From JAZGGS01 sp963749485 (GTDB taxonomy: Bacteria > Bacteroidota > Ignavibacteria > Ignavibacteriales > Ignavibacteriaceae), in assembly GCA_963749485.1 (NCBI GenBank), contig CAVVMV010000002.1, positions 1 to 64,000 of the forward strand: a stretch of DNA of 64,000 nucleotides. The letters are read 5' to 3'. Under the pieces are notes generated by a model, which was not told the DNA's origin, searched no databases, and saw only the letters and a program-made list of their open reading frames with translations. The position numbers were made by a program, and so were the translations under genes. Positions 38,442 through 48,625 of this stretch are shown here, piece after piece (positions within the stretch are counted from its first letter, which is position 1; the number at the start of each line of letters is the position of its first letter).

Positions 38442-40406
38442 TTATTCTTTGCTATTAACTGTTTTGGAAATTCTTGGATTTTCGTTAAGAAGATCTTCTC
38501 TGCGATGCTTCTTAAAAGTAACAGAAAATACTGAGCCCTTATTTTTTTTGCTTTGAACCTCAATAGATGCTTTATTAAGTTCAACATATTTTTTAACCAA
38601 AGCCAATCCTAATCCGTTCCCCTCGTAGTTTCTCTTTTGTCCGGCGTCTTCCTGTGAGAATGGAGAGAACACATCATTTATATAATCAGCGCTCATGCCA
38701 ATACCGGTATCTTCAATCTTGACCGCAATTTTATTTTCATCAACATCAGTTATCAAAACTTTAACATAACCCTGATGTGTATACTTCAGAGCATTTCCAA
38801 TAAGGTTTTGGAATATATGGTTTACCGAATACCTGTCTGCATTAACAAGCGAATTGGAACAAGTAGTTTCAAAAATCAGGTTTAATCCTTTTTCATTAGC
38901 GAGGGTTTTAAATTCCCCGGAAAGTTCTCTCAGCTCATTTACCGGATCAAACGTTTCAAAGTCTGGTTTATAATTTCCACTTTGTATTGCAGAAAGAGAC
39001 AGTATCATATCAATAGTTCTATGTAACCGCCTTCCTGCACTATCAACTGATTGAATTATTGTCTGGATATCTTCATCATCACTTCCTATTTCATCGGAAA
39101 GTATAGGAATAGATGCTAAAATAACATTTAACGGTGTTCTTATTTCGTGAGACATTTGTGCAAGAAAAGCGCTCTTTAATCTGTCCGATTCTTTTGCTTT
39201 GTCCAAAGCAATGGTTAATTCATTTTCTGTTTTTCTAATCTCGGTAATATCCAAAATCTGAACCAATGTTTTTACAGGACGACCAGCTTCATCCGTAATT
39301 GTAAATGATTTTACAATAGCGAAAATATGATCACCATCTTTTTTAATAAGAGGAGATTCCATATCTACATTTACAGCTTCCTTTAGTAATTTATAGATTG
39401 GTTTAACTTTCAGACTTTCATTATCCGAAAAGATTTTTTTTATTGGATAGCCAATAATTTCCTCAGTTCGATATCCTAACGTTTCGGAAAAGGATTTATT
39501 TACACTTATTATTGTTCCGTTGTTGGCAGTAATCACCATACCAATAGGTGCACGTTCAAAAAGTGTTTTGAATTGCTTTTCACTATTTTTTAAAAACGTT
39601 TGTACCGTCTTCCGCCGGTCTATTTCACTCTGAAGTTCGTACATATTTTTACGAATAGATTCTTCCTGTTTTTTATTCAGGTCATTTGCTTCGAAAGATG
39701 ATTTATCCAATTGATTCATTATTATATTAACTTTTTCAGCCAGTATACCGAATTCATTATGTTTAAAATCATTTGTAGATGGTATGTCTTCCCTCTTAAT
39801 GTTTGTATCTAAAGATAGAGATAATTTTTCTTAATGGTCTGAATGAAATTGAACTAAGGAAATAAGTGAATATTATACCGATTGAAAGGATGGTTAAACA
39901 AAATAATGCTAATAAAAGTGTTCTTTCATTAAGCTCTCTGGCAATTACTATTGAATTAAATCCAAGATATAACTTGCCCACAACCATCCGGTTTGCAGTA
40001 ATTGGAAGCACAACTTTGTATAACGATTTATCTGATGATATGCTCTCAGAGTTTTTAGTTTTTATGTATAGATGTTCTTCTGCAGAGTTATATATTAATT
40101 GCATCAATCAAATTCCCCCTATTATCAAGTATTACACAATAGTCTGCTTCATTTATGCGTAACAGCTCTGGTAATTTATCTCTTCCCTCTAAGTTTTTCT
40201 GCCAAAAAGATTCAGGATTTTGTTCGAGATAATTTAATATAACTTTCGCTTTTGCTATTAAACGGTTTGCAAGATTCTTCTTCAAATTCCTGAACGAAAA
40301 AGAAATAGATAAATCCGCTGAGTAATATAAAGAAGAGAGAAAACTGTAGCGTTAACTGGAGTTGTAATTTCTGCGGTTTATGATTAAGTATCATCTTTCC
40401 ACTCAT
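38442..40406 (-). CDS. Membrane sensor histidine kinase with PAS domain, frameshifted
   Basis: A hybrid-free sensor kinase of about 650 residues. From ATG 40406: TM1 (LTLQFSLFFILLSGFIYFFF), an extracytoplasmic sensor region (YLEQNPESFWQKN; VVLPITANRMVVGKLYLGF), TM2 (LLLALFCLTILSIGIIFTYF), a HAMP-like linker, a PAS domain (ERAPIGMVITANNGTIISVNKSF), then a kinase core intact from 39719: H-box QMSHEIRTPLNV, N-box NLIGNALKYTH, G1 DTGIGMS and G2 GNGLGLALV. Frame breaks near 40275, 40095 and 39815 are in the sensor part only. No response regulator is next to it. Confidence 0.87.
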
Positions 40407-40939
40407 CCTAATTTATTTAGAAATTACCCTCCAAAGATAACTCGCTATCTAAAAACAACAATGATGCCTGTTTATCAATCAAAAACAGGCCAAATTCTTT
40501 AGTTTTAATGTTATAATTTGAGATTATTGGAAATGATGTTTACTTACGAGACATTATGTTAGGGTATTAATTTAATTCTGAAAAAAGCCGATAAAGATTC
40601 TAAGAATCTACTTTTTAATTTCAAATACCGGAAATATCTACTCACCGCTATTTTTTGATTAATCCAGTATGCAATATTTTTGCAAAAAAAATAATGTTTT
40701 AGAGAAATTTTGCTTGCATTATTGTAATTTTTTTTGCAATATAGGTCACTAATCTGTCCCTGAATAAATTATCCATTCTATTGAAAGGAGGCATAGATTC
40801 TAAAAAAACCTTTATTCTTTTGGTTAATTTTTTAAAATTCGTGATCAATGTCCAGATCACATGTTTAAATTATTTAGCCAATAAGATTTTATGTAATTGC
40901 TGAACTAACACTATTCATAAATTCAATTAAGGAGGTTTT
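40407..40939. other. 533-base gap without a recognisable gene
   Basis: Divergent spacer between the kinase gene (minus) and the short T9SS gene (plus). It contains an 8-bp hairpin GCCTGTTT (40466-40473) / AAACAGGC (40483-40490), which on the minus strand lies in the kinase leader, and an isolated AGGAGG at 40787-40792 with no start codon behind it. The rest is AT-rich with several poly-A and poly-T runs. The true ribosome site of the plus-strand gene is the GGAGG at 40932-40936. I see no RNA gene or riboswitch that I can name. Confidence 0.35.
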
Positions 40940-41734
40940 ATGCTTAAGAAGTTTTTTACTCTTCTTTTTGCTCTTCTCTGGTGCACTGTTCTCTTAGCTC
41001 AGGAAGTTCCGATGAAAGTCTATGTTGACCCGAGGACAGGTCCATTTAAAGTTGGTGGTTACAGTTCTTCAACTGGCATGGTAGTGGATTATTGGATGAG
41101 TTCCGTTTCTACAATAGAGCACTAGATAGTGCAGAAGTTGCAGCTACATGGAATGTAACTATTATTCCTGTTGAACTTACTTCATTTACAGCTTCAGTTA
41201 ATGATAACGACGTTAACTTAAACTGGGTTACTGCATCCGAGTTAAACAACAGCGGCTTCCAGGTAGAGAGAAAATCTACTGGAGAATTTGAGGCAATAGG
41301 ATTCGTTCCTGGTTTTGGTACTACAAGCGAAACCAGGTCTTATTCATTCTCCGATGTTAACCTGAGCTGGAACTTATACCTACAGGTTAAAACAGATTGA
41401 TTATGATGGAACATTTGAATATTCAGATCCGGTTGAAGTTGAAATAATTGTACCGGATGTATATTCACTGCATCAAAACTATCCTAATCCATTTAACCCA
41501 AGTACAAAGATTACATTTACACTTGCTGCAAACGCAAATGTAACTTTAAAGGTATTTGATGTGCTGGGTCAGGAAGTTATGACACTGATCAACCAGGATC
41601 TTACTGCAGGAGTTCATACATATGACTTTGACGCAGCAGGTTTCAATAGCGGTGTTTACTTCTACAGGATTGAAGCTAACGGAAATGACGGAACTAATTT
41701 TACAAATGTTAAGAAGATGATCTTACTCAAGTAA
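40940..41734 (+). CDS. Truncated secreted LamG-tail protein with T9SS sorting domain, frameshifted
   Basis: An exported protein of about 260 residues. The signal peptide (ends LLAQ) is followed after only some 25 residues by GPFKVGGYSSSTGMVVDYW and MDEFRFYNRALDSAEV, which is just the end of a LamG/concanavalin-like domain; the first ~150 residues of that domain are absent. A fibronectin-like linker (PVELTSFTASVNDNDVNLNW) and a full T9SS sorting domain (QNYPNPFNPST ... KKMILLK) follow. Frame changes occur near 41090 and 41370. The missing LamG body may be a real internal deletion or an assembly collapse. The gene has a strong GGAGG ribosome site and its own terminator. Confidence 0.72.
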
Positions 41735-41759
41735 AATTTATTCCCCAATTTTTACTAAG

Positions 41760-41791
41760 AGCCGGTTCTGAATTAAGAGCCGGCTTTTTTT
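41760..41791 (+). terminator. Rho-independent terminator
   Basis: Stem AGCCGGTTCT (41760-41769) pairs with AGAGCCGGCT (41776-41785), with one G-U pair and a 6-nt loop, followed by a T run to 41791. It ends the short T9SS gene. Confidence 0.88.
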
Positions 41792-41813
41792 ATGCTTTTC
41801 AGATAGCATAAAA

Positions 41814-42299
41814 CTAATTCATTATCCAAACATTTAAAGTTAGAACGGTTGCAAAGATCACCCAAACCGAATAGGGAAGAAGCATACAAGCTGCAAGCGG
41901 GCAAAATCGCCAGATAAGACCAATCAGCAGAGAGATGTTAAACACAAGCAGAACTGATTCAAATAAAGCCAGACCTAACTGCTGCTGGGTATAGAAAAGG
42001 ATACTCCACCCAACATTTATAACTGCATTTAAAACGAACAGCCCGATGATCAAACTAAAGTTTCGTTCTTTTGAATACCTGTTCCAGATAATAAGAATTG
42101 AAAGAGAGGTGAAAGCGAAAATGAAAATCCAGATGTTCAACATAAACAAATTAGAAAATGTCCACCCGGGAAGGTTAATGGTTTTATACCATGCTAAACC
42201 CGTATCGGCAAAATGAGATGCCGCAGATGCGGTGATTATAACGAAGAGGGGAATTAATAAATAATTTATCCTGAATTTTATCGGCAATTTAACTCTCAC
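41814..42299 (-). CDS. tspO: TspO/MBR family membrane protein
   Basis: A 161-residue inner-membrane protein with five helices. Family residues seen: WYKTINLPGWTFSNLFMLNIW (loop 1 and helix 2), FVLNAVINVGWSILFYTQQQLGLAL (the Asn..WS pattern), and LLPYSVWVIFATVLTLNVWIMN at the end, matching the PYxxWxxFAxxLN consensus. TspO binds porphyrins and is implicated in tetrapyrrole and stress signalling. Slightly divergent in the first helix, which contains an AASHFADTGL stretch. The gene is isolated, converging on the T9SS gene. Confidence 0.87.
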   Translation of the reverse strand: MRVKLPIKFRINYLLIPLFVIITASAASHFADTGLAWYKTINLPGWTFSNLFMLNIWIFIFAFTSLSILIIWNRYSKERNFSLIIGLFVLNAVINVGWSILFYTQQQLGLALFESVLLVFNISLLIGLIWRFCPLAACMLLPYSVWVIFATVLTLNVWIMN

Positions 42300-42385
42300 C
42301 TTATTTTAATTTTAGCGGTACCAATAAAAAAAAATTAAAGGAGTGAGTCAAACCCGATATTTATCCCACCAAATTTTTACCTGTC

Positions 42386-44503
42386 TTACCTTGCAGTAAT
42401 CTGTTCAATTGCCCTGACAACTTCTTCAACAGGAAGCTGGCAAGCCCCGTTTTCGCAAACATAAATGATTGTTTTACCGTTAACATATTTATTATTTAAG
42501 AAGTTCCAATGTAATGCTTTTTGCTGCCGCCTAAAACAGAAATATTTGGCAAGATAACTTTGCGAAATTTCTTTTCTGAATAATTCAAAATCATCTCCAA
42601 CAACTGCAACCTCGAAATAAGGATATATAAAATTAGATGCTTGAATGAGCCAGTTTGCATGAAATGCAGGATTTTTAAACATAGATTCCTTCATTGCTAA
42701 AATCATTTTTTTAGCTATAGTTTCGTAATCCTCACTGTAAAAATATTTTGATAATTTAAATAAACCTGCGGCAAGAGATGAATTGGATGAAGGTGTAACA
42801 TTATCTGAAAAATCTATCTTCCTTGCAATCAGCGGATCATCTTCATCAGAAGTGAAGAAGAAAAAACCACTTTCACTATCGTTAAAATGTTGTAATGCAT
42901 AATCAGCTAATGACTTTGCTTTAAAGAGCCACGTCTCATCAAATGTAGCTTCATAAAGTTTTATAAACGCTTCGATTGTGTAAGCATAATCATCAAGGAA
43001 AGCATTTATAGAACTCTTACCTTCTTTAAAATTTCTATCGAGTCTGCCATCTTCTTTCATCAGGTTCTTCAAAATAAAATTCCCATTCATTAAAGCAGCA
43101 TCAAGAAATTTCTTTTCACCAAAAGCAGAATAGGCATCAATATATCCGCAGAGCATAAGGGCATTCCAGGAAGTTAGTATCTTGTCATCCAGCCCTGGTC
43201 TTACTCTTTTTTCTCTCTCCTTAAAAAGGATGTTTTTCATTCCTGCAATTTTATTATCGAATTCTTTTTCATCCATTCCATATTTTTCAAGCAGAGTGTT
43301 TTTTTCTTCAGAGATGAAAAGAATATTCTTACCCTCCCAGTTGCCTTCTGAACTTACTGTGTAATAATCAGAAAAAAGTTCTGAATCTTTTCCAAGCAGC
43401 TTATCTATCTCTTCTTTTTCCCAAACATAAAACTTGCCTTCTTCCCCTTCAGAATCTGCATCAAGTGAAGAATAAAATCCACCTGAATTATCGGTCAGTT
43501 CTCTTTCTACAAAATCAAGAGTTTCATAAACAACTTTTTTGTACAGTTCATTGCCGGTAACTTTAAAAGCTATGCGAATATAAACTAACAAGCTGTCCGT
43601 TATCATAAAGCATTTTTTCAAAATGGGGAACAATCCATTTATCATCTGTTGAATAACGTGCAAATCCACCTCCTAATTGATCATAAATTCCGCCAAGTGC
43701 CATTTTATTAAGAGTTATTTGTAACTGCATCTAATGCTTCTTTATTATTTGTGTGATAATAAAATGTTAATAAAGATTTATAAATATCGGGCATAGGAAA
43801 CTTTGGGGCTCCCTTTGTTCCGCCCTCAGTCATAATCTATATTATTCATCATCTCGTTAAATGCTGAATTGAGTTCATCTTTTGTAAAAAGAGTATCTCC
43901 ATTATTAATTCCCGGAACACGAATTGATTTAATAGCATCGGTTAGTTTTGCTGCTTCTTGTTCAAACATATCGGGATCTTTTATGTAGAGATCTTTAAAG
44001 TAGTTTAATACCTTAAACCAATCATCTTTGGGAAAATAAGTCCCTGCATAAACAGGTCTTCCATCAGGCAGGGCAATAATATTTAACGGCCAGCCGCCCC
44101 TTCCTGTTATTAAATAAGCTGCATCCATATAAACCTGGTCAACATCAGGTCGTTCCTCTCTATCAACTTTAACCGAAACGTAAAACTCGTTCATAAGGTT
44201 TGCTACAATTGTATCTTCAAAGGATTCATGCTCCATCACATGGCACCAATGGCAAGCAGCATAACCAATACTTATAACTAATAGTTTATTCTCACTTTTT
44301 GCTTTGCTCAATGCTTCATCATTCCATGGATACCAATCTACAGGGTTATGGGCATGCTGTAAAAGATAAGGACTAGATTCATTAATAAGATTATTTGTGT
44401 ATTTATTTTCGTTCATTGAGTCATCCTCTTGTGCGTTACAACTTATTACAAGAATTAATATTAATAGCGAGATTAGAATCTCTTTATAAAAGATTTTTTT
44501 CAT
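42386..44503 (-). CDS. Thioredoxin-domain protein YyaL/SPATA20-like (DUF255), frameshifted
   Basis: A ~700-residue protein of the DUF255 family. It begins with a lipoprotein-type signal (Leu/Ile-rich, then VISC at the cleavage site). The thioredoxin-like domain follows: NLINESSPYLLQHAHNPVDWYPW, the CxxC in GYAACHWCHVMEHESF, and GRGGWPLNIIALPDGRPVYAGTYFP. An (alpha/alpha)6-type region comes next (FEKMLYDNGQL, SSLDADSEGEEGKFYVWE, TSWNALMLCGYIDA). Frame breaks near 43832, 43720 and 43575 spoil about 85 residues; the outer parts are in one frame. Family function is uncertain; mannobiose-epimerase-like folding has been noted in the C-terminal half. Confidence 0.88.
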
Positions 44504-44525
44504 TTTATGATTTTACAACAATTGA

Positions 44526-45305
44526 TCAGAATTTAAGTTCTAGCTCAATTGGGCAGTGATCGGAGCCCATAACTGAAGAATGTATAGAAGCAGATTTGAT
44601 ATTGCCTTTTAAATTTTCGCTTGCATAAAAATAATCGATTCTCCAGCCAACATTTCTTTCACGGGCACGTGTAATCATATCCCACCAGGTATAATTTTCC
44701 GGTTCGCTATTAAAAATTCGGAATGTATCAATAAATCCTGCAGTAAGGAATTTATCAATCCACTCTCTTTCTTCGGGTAGAAAGCCTGATGTTGCAGAGT
44801 TTTCTTTCGGTCGCGCAAGATCAATTTCTTTGTGAGCAGTATTTACATCGCCGCAAACAACTATTTTCTTTCCTTGCTTGAGAAGTTTTTTACAATGTTT
44901 TAAGAAGGCATCATAAAAATCCATTTTATATTTAAGGCGCTCTTTTCAAGCTTTGCCATTTGGAAAATAAATATTAAAAAGAATAAACTCTTTGAACTCA
45001 GTAATTATAAATCTTCCTTCGCTGTCAAATTTTTTAATTCCAATTCCGTGTTGAACATTTAACGGTTTATTTTTTGTATAGATCACAACCCCGCTATAGC
45101 CTTTTTTTTCAGCAGAAGAAAAAAATGATTCATATCCATTAACATTTTTTAATTCATCCACAAGCTGCTCGGGATGAGCTTTAGTTTCCTGCAAGCAAAG
45201 TATATCCGGACTTTCTTTGTTGAACCAATCAAGAATTCCCTTTTTATATGCGGCTCTTATACCGTTTACATTCCAGGACAATATTTTTATTGATTTTTTT
45301 GCCAT
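44526..45305 (-). CDS. xth: Exodeoxyribonuclease III, with one in-frame stop codon
   Basis: AP endonuclease/3'-5' exonuclease in base-excision repair, about 258 residues. Seen: KILSWNVNGIRAAYKKG, CLQETKAHPEQLVDE (metal-binding Glu), YSGVVIYTK, FNIYFPNGKA, then after the stop ERLKYKMDFYDAF, VVCGDVNTAHKEIDLARPK (catalytic Asp and Asn) and the catalytic SDHCPIELEL at the end. A TGA at 44946-44948 divides the frame without any shift; a TCA-to-TGA or similar change would explain it. The start at 45305 fits the family; the longer open frame to 45422 overlaps feoB and is not used. Confidence 0.92.
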
Positions 45306-45328
45306 AGTACTTTTAGATTTATGATAAA

Positions 45329-46765
45329 TTAATTTCCGGCAGCTAGTCCCCAAATTTGTGCTATAAAAAAAGTTACTACCAATCCCATAACGATTGGTAG
45401 AAAAGTAGCGACTACCGTCCATTTAATACTTTTAGTTTCTCTATAAATAGTATAAATGGTTGTTGAGCAGGGATTATGTAAAAGACTGAACATCATTAAA
45501 TTTATTCCGGTTAGTAGTGTCCAACCTCCAGCAAAAAGAATATCAGCAGTTGCAACAGTTGAATCAAGTTCAAACATAACTCCTGCACCTTCGCCAACAT
45601 CTATAAGCCCAAGATTCATAACCGTAAGCATTAGGATTGTTGGAATAACAATTTCATTGGCTGGTATTGCAATAATATAAGCAAGAAATATTACTCCGTT
45701 TAAACCAAAAATTACTGCAAGAGGGTCCACCCTGCTGCTAAAAAATAATGCAATTGTTTCTCCTCCTATAGTTACATTTCCAACTAACCAGATAACAACT
45801 CCTGCCGGTATAGCAAAAATAATTGCACGCCATAGAACAAAGATTGTTCTATCAATTAATGATGTATAAAGTGTTCGCATAATCTGCGGAGGACGATACG
45901 GTGGAAGTTCAAGACTAAATGCAGAAGCTTCTCCTTTTAATACTGATTTTGATAATCCCCAGGAGACAACCAAACTAAATAGAATACCCAGGATGGCAAC
46001 AAAAACCACTGCCGCAGCAGAAACGATTCCTGCAAGGTAAGCCGGTACTGCGGAACCGATAAATATTGTAGCGATAAGAATTTGTGTGGGCCATCTTCCA
46101 TTACAAAGCGAAAAGTTATTTGTAATTATTGCTATTAACCTTTCACGCGGACTGTCTATAACTCTTGCTGCTATTACCCCGGCAGCATTGCAGCCAAAAC
46201 CCATTGCCATAGTTAACGCTTGTTTACCATGAGCACCAACTTTACGGTATACACTATCCATGTTAAAAGATACACGGGGCAAGTAGCCTAAATCTTCTAG
46301 TAATGTAAAGAGCGGAAAGAATATAGCCATTGGTGGAAGCATAACAGCTATTACCCATGCCATTGCAAGATAAGCGCCGTCTATTAAAACACCAACTAAC
46401 CAAACTGGCAAACCGATTGATAACGAAAATCCTTTAAGTATCGGCTGAAGAGTATCGATAAGTAATGATGCAAGCAATCCCGAAGGCACGTTTGCACCTT
46501 CAACGGTTAACCAGAATACAATACCAAGAATAAGAAACATAACCGGGAATCCAAGGTACCTGCTGGTTAATAGCCGGTCAAGGTTTCTCTCCCAGCTAAA
46601 CCGGGTTTTCTTGCCCGGGGCTGTAACCGCTTTACCTGAAATATGAGAAGCATTGGCATAAATGGATTCCATTAATTTATCGTGAAAGTTTTCGCCTATC
46701 TCCCAGCGCAGGTTGTTTGCCGCTGATAGTATTGCTTCTCTTCTGTTTATTGATTCTTTATTCAT
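45329..46765 (-). CDS. feoB: Ferrous iron transporter FeoB, membrane (permease) part
   Basis: A 478-residue inner-membrane protein corresponding to the FeoB membrane domain, without the GTPase. Seen: a short helical N-terminus, DRLLTSRYLGFPVMFLILG, Gate-type motifs GYLPRVSFNMDSVYRKVGAHG and ALTMAMGFGCNAAGVIAARVI, then ITNNFSLCNGRWPTQILIA and the second gate region ANEIVIPTILML with NPCSTTIYTI at the end. Eight or more helices. The ATG follows the GTPase stop by two bases, so both parts are made from one message. It carries Fe2+ inward once the GTPase part is bound; the division is unusual for this subtype. Confidence 0.92.
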   Translation of the reverse strand: MNKESINRREAILSAANNLRWEIGENFHDKLMESIYANASHISGKAVTAPGKKTRFSWERNLDRLLTSRYLGFPVMFLILGIVFWLTVEGANVPSGLLASLLIDTLQPILKGFSLSIGLPVWLVGVLIDGAYLAMAWVIAVMLPPMAIFFPLFTLLEDLGYLPRVSFNMDSVYRKVGAHGKQALTMAMGFGCNAAGVIAARVIDSPRERLIAIITNNFSLCNGRWPTQILIATIFIGSAVPAYLAGIVSAAAVVFVAILGILFSLVVSWGLSKSVLKGEASAFSLELPPYRPPQIMRTLYTSLIDRTIFVLWRAIIFAIPAGVVIWLVGNVTIGGETIALFFSSRVDPLAVIFGLNGVIFLAYIIAIPANEIVIPTILMLTVMNLGLIDVGEGAGVMFELDSTVATADILFAGGWTLLTGINLMMFSLLHNPCSTTIYTIYRETKSIKWTVVATFLPIVMGLVVTFFIAQIWGLAAGN

Positions 46766-46767
46766 TT

Positions 46768-47583
46768 TTATTCTAAAACCGGTTCCTGTTTTATTGATTC
46801 AGCAATTCCGGGTTTAATACTTTCAAGTTCACCTGAACGTATTGCATCAATTATACTCTGATCACCTTCCAGCAATCTTAAAGCAACCCATCTAACATTC
46901 TGCAGGTCTGGAAATTCTTCAATAAGTTTTTCAGAAAGTTTTTCCACTGCAATATTTAATTCGGGTGATATATTTTTAATGCGATGCGGTTTACAGATAT
47001 AGCTGCCCGTTGCAACATCATGGATAGCTTTCAGCAATTCATCCATTCCTTCCCCCTGCCGTGCTGCAGCTGGTATTACAGGAACACCAAGTTCCTTTGA
47101 TAAACTTCTTTCATCAATTTTAATTTGATATCGTTCTGCTTCGTCAATCATATTTAAGCAAATTACGGCATGATCAGTTATTTCCAGGATTTGAATTACA
47201 AGATTAAGATTTCTCTCAAGCCGGGTTGAATCAACAACAATTACAGTTACATCCGGCTGCCCGAAAAGAATAAAATTCCTTGCAACCTCTTCATCCGTGC
47301 TGGTTGAAAGAAGCGAATAAGTTCCGGGAAGATCTACAAGTTTGAATTTATAATCATTATACTCAAATCCACCTTCAGCCCTGGTAACAGTTTTTCCAGG
47401 CCAATTTCCTGTGTGCTGTCTTAATCCTGTAAGATTATTGAACACAGTACTTTTTCCAGTATTTGGATTTCCGGCAAGCGCTACAACAAAGTTAAAATCG
47501 CTCATATTTATACCGAGCTTTTTTAGGTGCCCGATGTTATGAACAGGACATACTTCGCAGTTATGGCTTTTAATTTCAGACAT
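46768..47583 (-). CDS. feoB: Ferrous iron transporter FeoB, GTPase part (separate protein)
   Basis: A 271-residue protein with a Cys-rich N-terminus (SHNCEVCPVHNIG), the FeoB G-protein domain (G1 GNPNTGKS, G2 region TGNWPGKTV, G3 DLPGTYSLL, G4 NMIDEA, then PVIPAAARQGEGMDELL) and the helical spacer (IAVEKLSEKLIEEFPDLQNVRW). It ends with EPVLE where single-chain FeoB would run on into the membrane domain. The CEVCPVH stretch may bind metal. Its start overlaps the stop of the DtxR-FeoA gene by 8 bases, and the permease follows with two bases between, so all three are coupled. Confidence 0.93.
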   Translation of the reverse strand: MSEIKSHNCEVCPVHNIGHLKKLGINMSDFNFVVALAGNPNTGKSTVFNNLTGLRQHTGNWPGKTVTRAEGGFEYNDYKFKLVDLPGTYSLLSTSTDEEVARNFILFGQPDVTVIVVDSTRLERNLNLVIQILEITDHAVICLNMIDEAERYQIKIDERSLSKELGVPVIPAAARQGEGMDELLKAIHDVATGSYICKPHRIKNISPELNIAVEKLSEKLIEEFPDLQNVRWVALRLLEGDQSIIDAIRSGELESIKPGIAESIKQEPVLE

Positions 47584-48613
47584 TTTTTTCTATTTCCTCA
47601 TCTGGCACTAAATAAATTCTTTCCGCCTGCTTTATTCTTAATGCAACGGTTGCCTCTTTTATTCTATAAGCTATAGGATCGCCACCAGCACTTTTCATTT
47701 CATTTACTATTTCGGTTCCGGGAACCACACCCATATCCATCAACCTTCTTCTCTGCTGTCCCCTGCAGGCTTTAGATATTCCAAGTACAATTCCTTTTTC
47801 GCCAACTTTAAGTGAAGATAGTTTTTTCAGCTTTCCTTCAATTATCCGTTCACTTTTAATTGAGGTAACGGTAACATTTTTAGCAAAGAGTGGAGCCAGT
47901 GTACAATCTTCGCCGTTAGCAGTAAAACGGATTCTTTTATCGGATGATTCAATTAACCTTACCTGCATTCCAGGGTATAGCCCTGCTGCAACTAACTGTG
48001 TGTAAATAGCGTTAGGTTCATCTTCAATATGAATAATATTTGCAAACTCACCAATCTTTAAATCGTTTAAAGGTTTTCCTCTTCTGCCGGGAATTTTACC
48101 ATCTGAAGTAGGAATAGGATCACCATGCGGATCAAAAACCGGGTTACCAATTTGTGCAGCTAATTCATCTGCTTCCGCGGGAGACAATTTGTGTTCAATC
48201 TCTTCTGCCGAGGCGTGCCATTCAAGCTCTTCAACACTAGTTTCATCGGCAAGATATTTTTCCCATAACCTGTGAACTCTAATAACTCTTAATGCATAAG
48301 ATTTGCCGTCGTTAGTAAGTTTTAAATTTTCTTCAGAAGTACTTACCAATCCCATAACTTCGAGCCGGGTTAAAAGTAATGTTGCTTCATCAGATGAAAT
48401 GGAAAGATTACCTGCTAAAGTTTCTATCGAACAGTTAACAGATTCATATTCGCAGTTGTAAAGATGCTTTAGAGCGTTCTCCATCAAAGCACGCTGTGTT
48501 GTGCTCTTTCGGCTTTTCCACCGGGCAACCATTCCGCTGCCTGGCCAGAAAATAAAAATGCATAAGCCAATAATTGCTGTTCCAATTAGTAAAGCTGTTA
48601 ACGGATTTACCAT
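47576..48613 (-). CDS. Membrane-anchored DtxR-like regulator fused to tandem FeoA domains
   Basis: A 345-residue protein with an unusual plan. Residues 6-27 are a hydrophobic helix (LLIGTAIIGLCIFIFWPGSG), followed by a basic KSRKSTTQR. Residues ~40-110 are a DtxR-type winged helix (NLSISSDEATLLLTRLEVMGLV, YALRVIRVHRLWEKYL) and ~110-180 the metal-binding/dimerisation part (EWHASAEEIEHKLSPAEAD, NPVFDPHGDPIP). Two FeoA/SH3-like domains follow (about 185-260 and 265-335; LNDLKIGEFANI..., LSSLKVGEKGIVLGI...RRRLMDMGVVPGTEI). It sits directly before feoB, to which FeoA normally binds. Either a repressor tied to the membrane or a FeoA partner that has kept a metal-sensing module. Confidence 0.87.
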   Translation of the reverse strand: MVNPLTALLIGTAIIGLCIFIFWPGSGMVARWKSRKSTTQRALMENALKHLYNCEYESVNCSIETLAGNLSISSDEATLLLTRLEVMGLVSTSEENLKLTNDGKSYALRVIRVHRLWEKYLADETSVEELEWHASAEEIEHKLSPAEADELAAQIGNPVFDPHGDPIPTSDGKIPGRRGKPLNDLKIGEFANIIHIEDEPNAIYTQLVAAGLYPGMQVRLIESSDKRIRFTANGEDCTLAPLFAKNVTVTSIKSERIIEGKLKKLSSLKVGEKGIVLGISKACRGQQRRRLMDMGVVPGTEIVNEMKSAGGDPIAYRIKEATVALRIKQAERIYLVPDEEIEKNV

Positions 48614-48625
48614 ACTAAAAATTTT

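Noticed and set aside
44946..44948. UGA recoded as a sense codon
   Set aside because: TGA acts as a normal stop at several well-placed gene ends in the window, and no selenocysteine element is visible after this codon.
45306..45422. Long N-terminal extension of exodeoxyribonuclease III
   Set aside because: The extra residues overlap the end of feoB and have no family counterpart.
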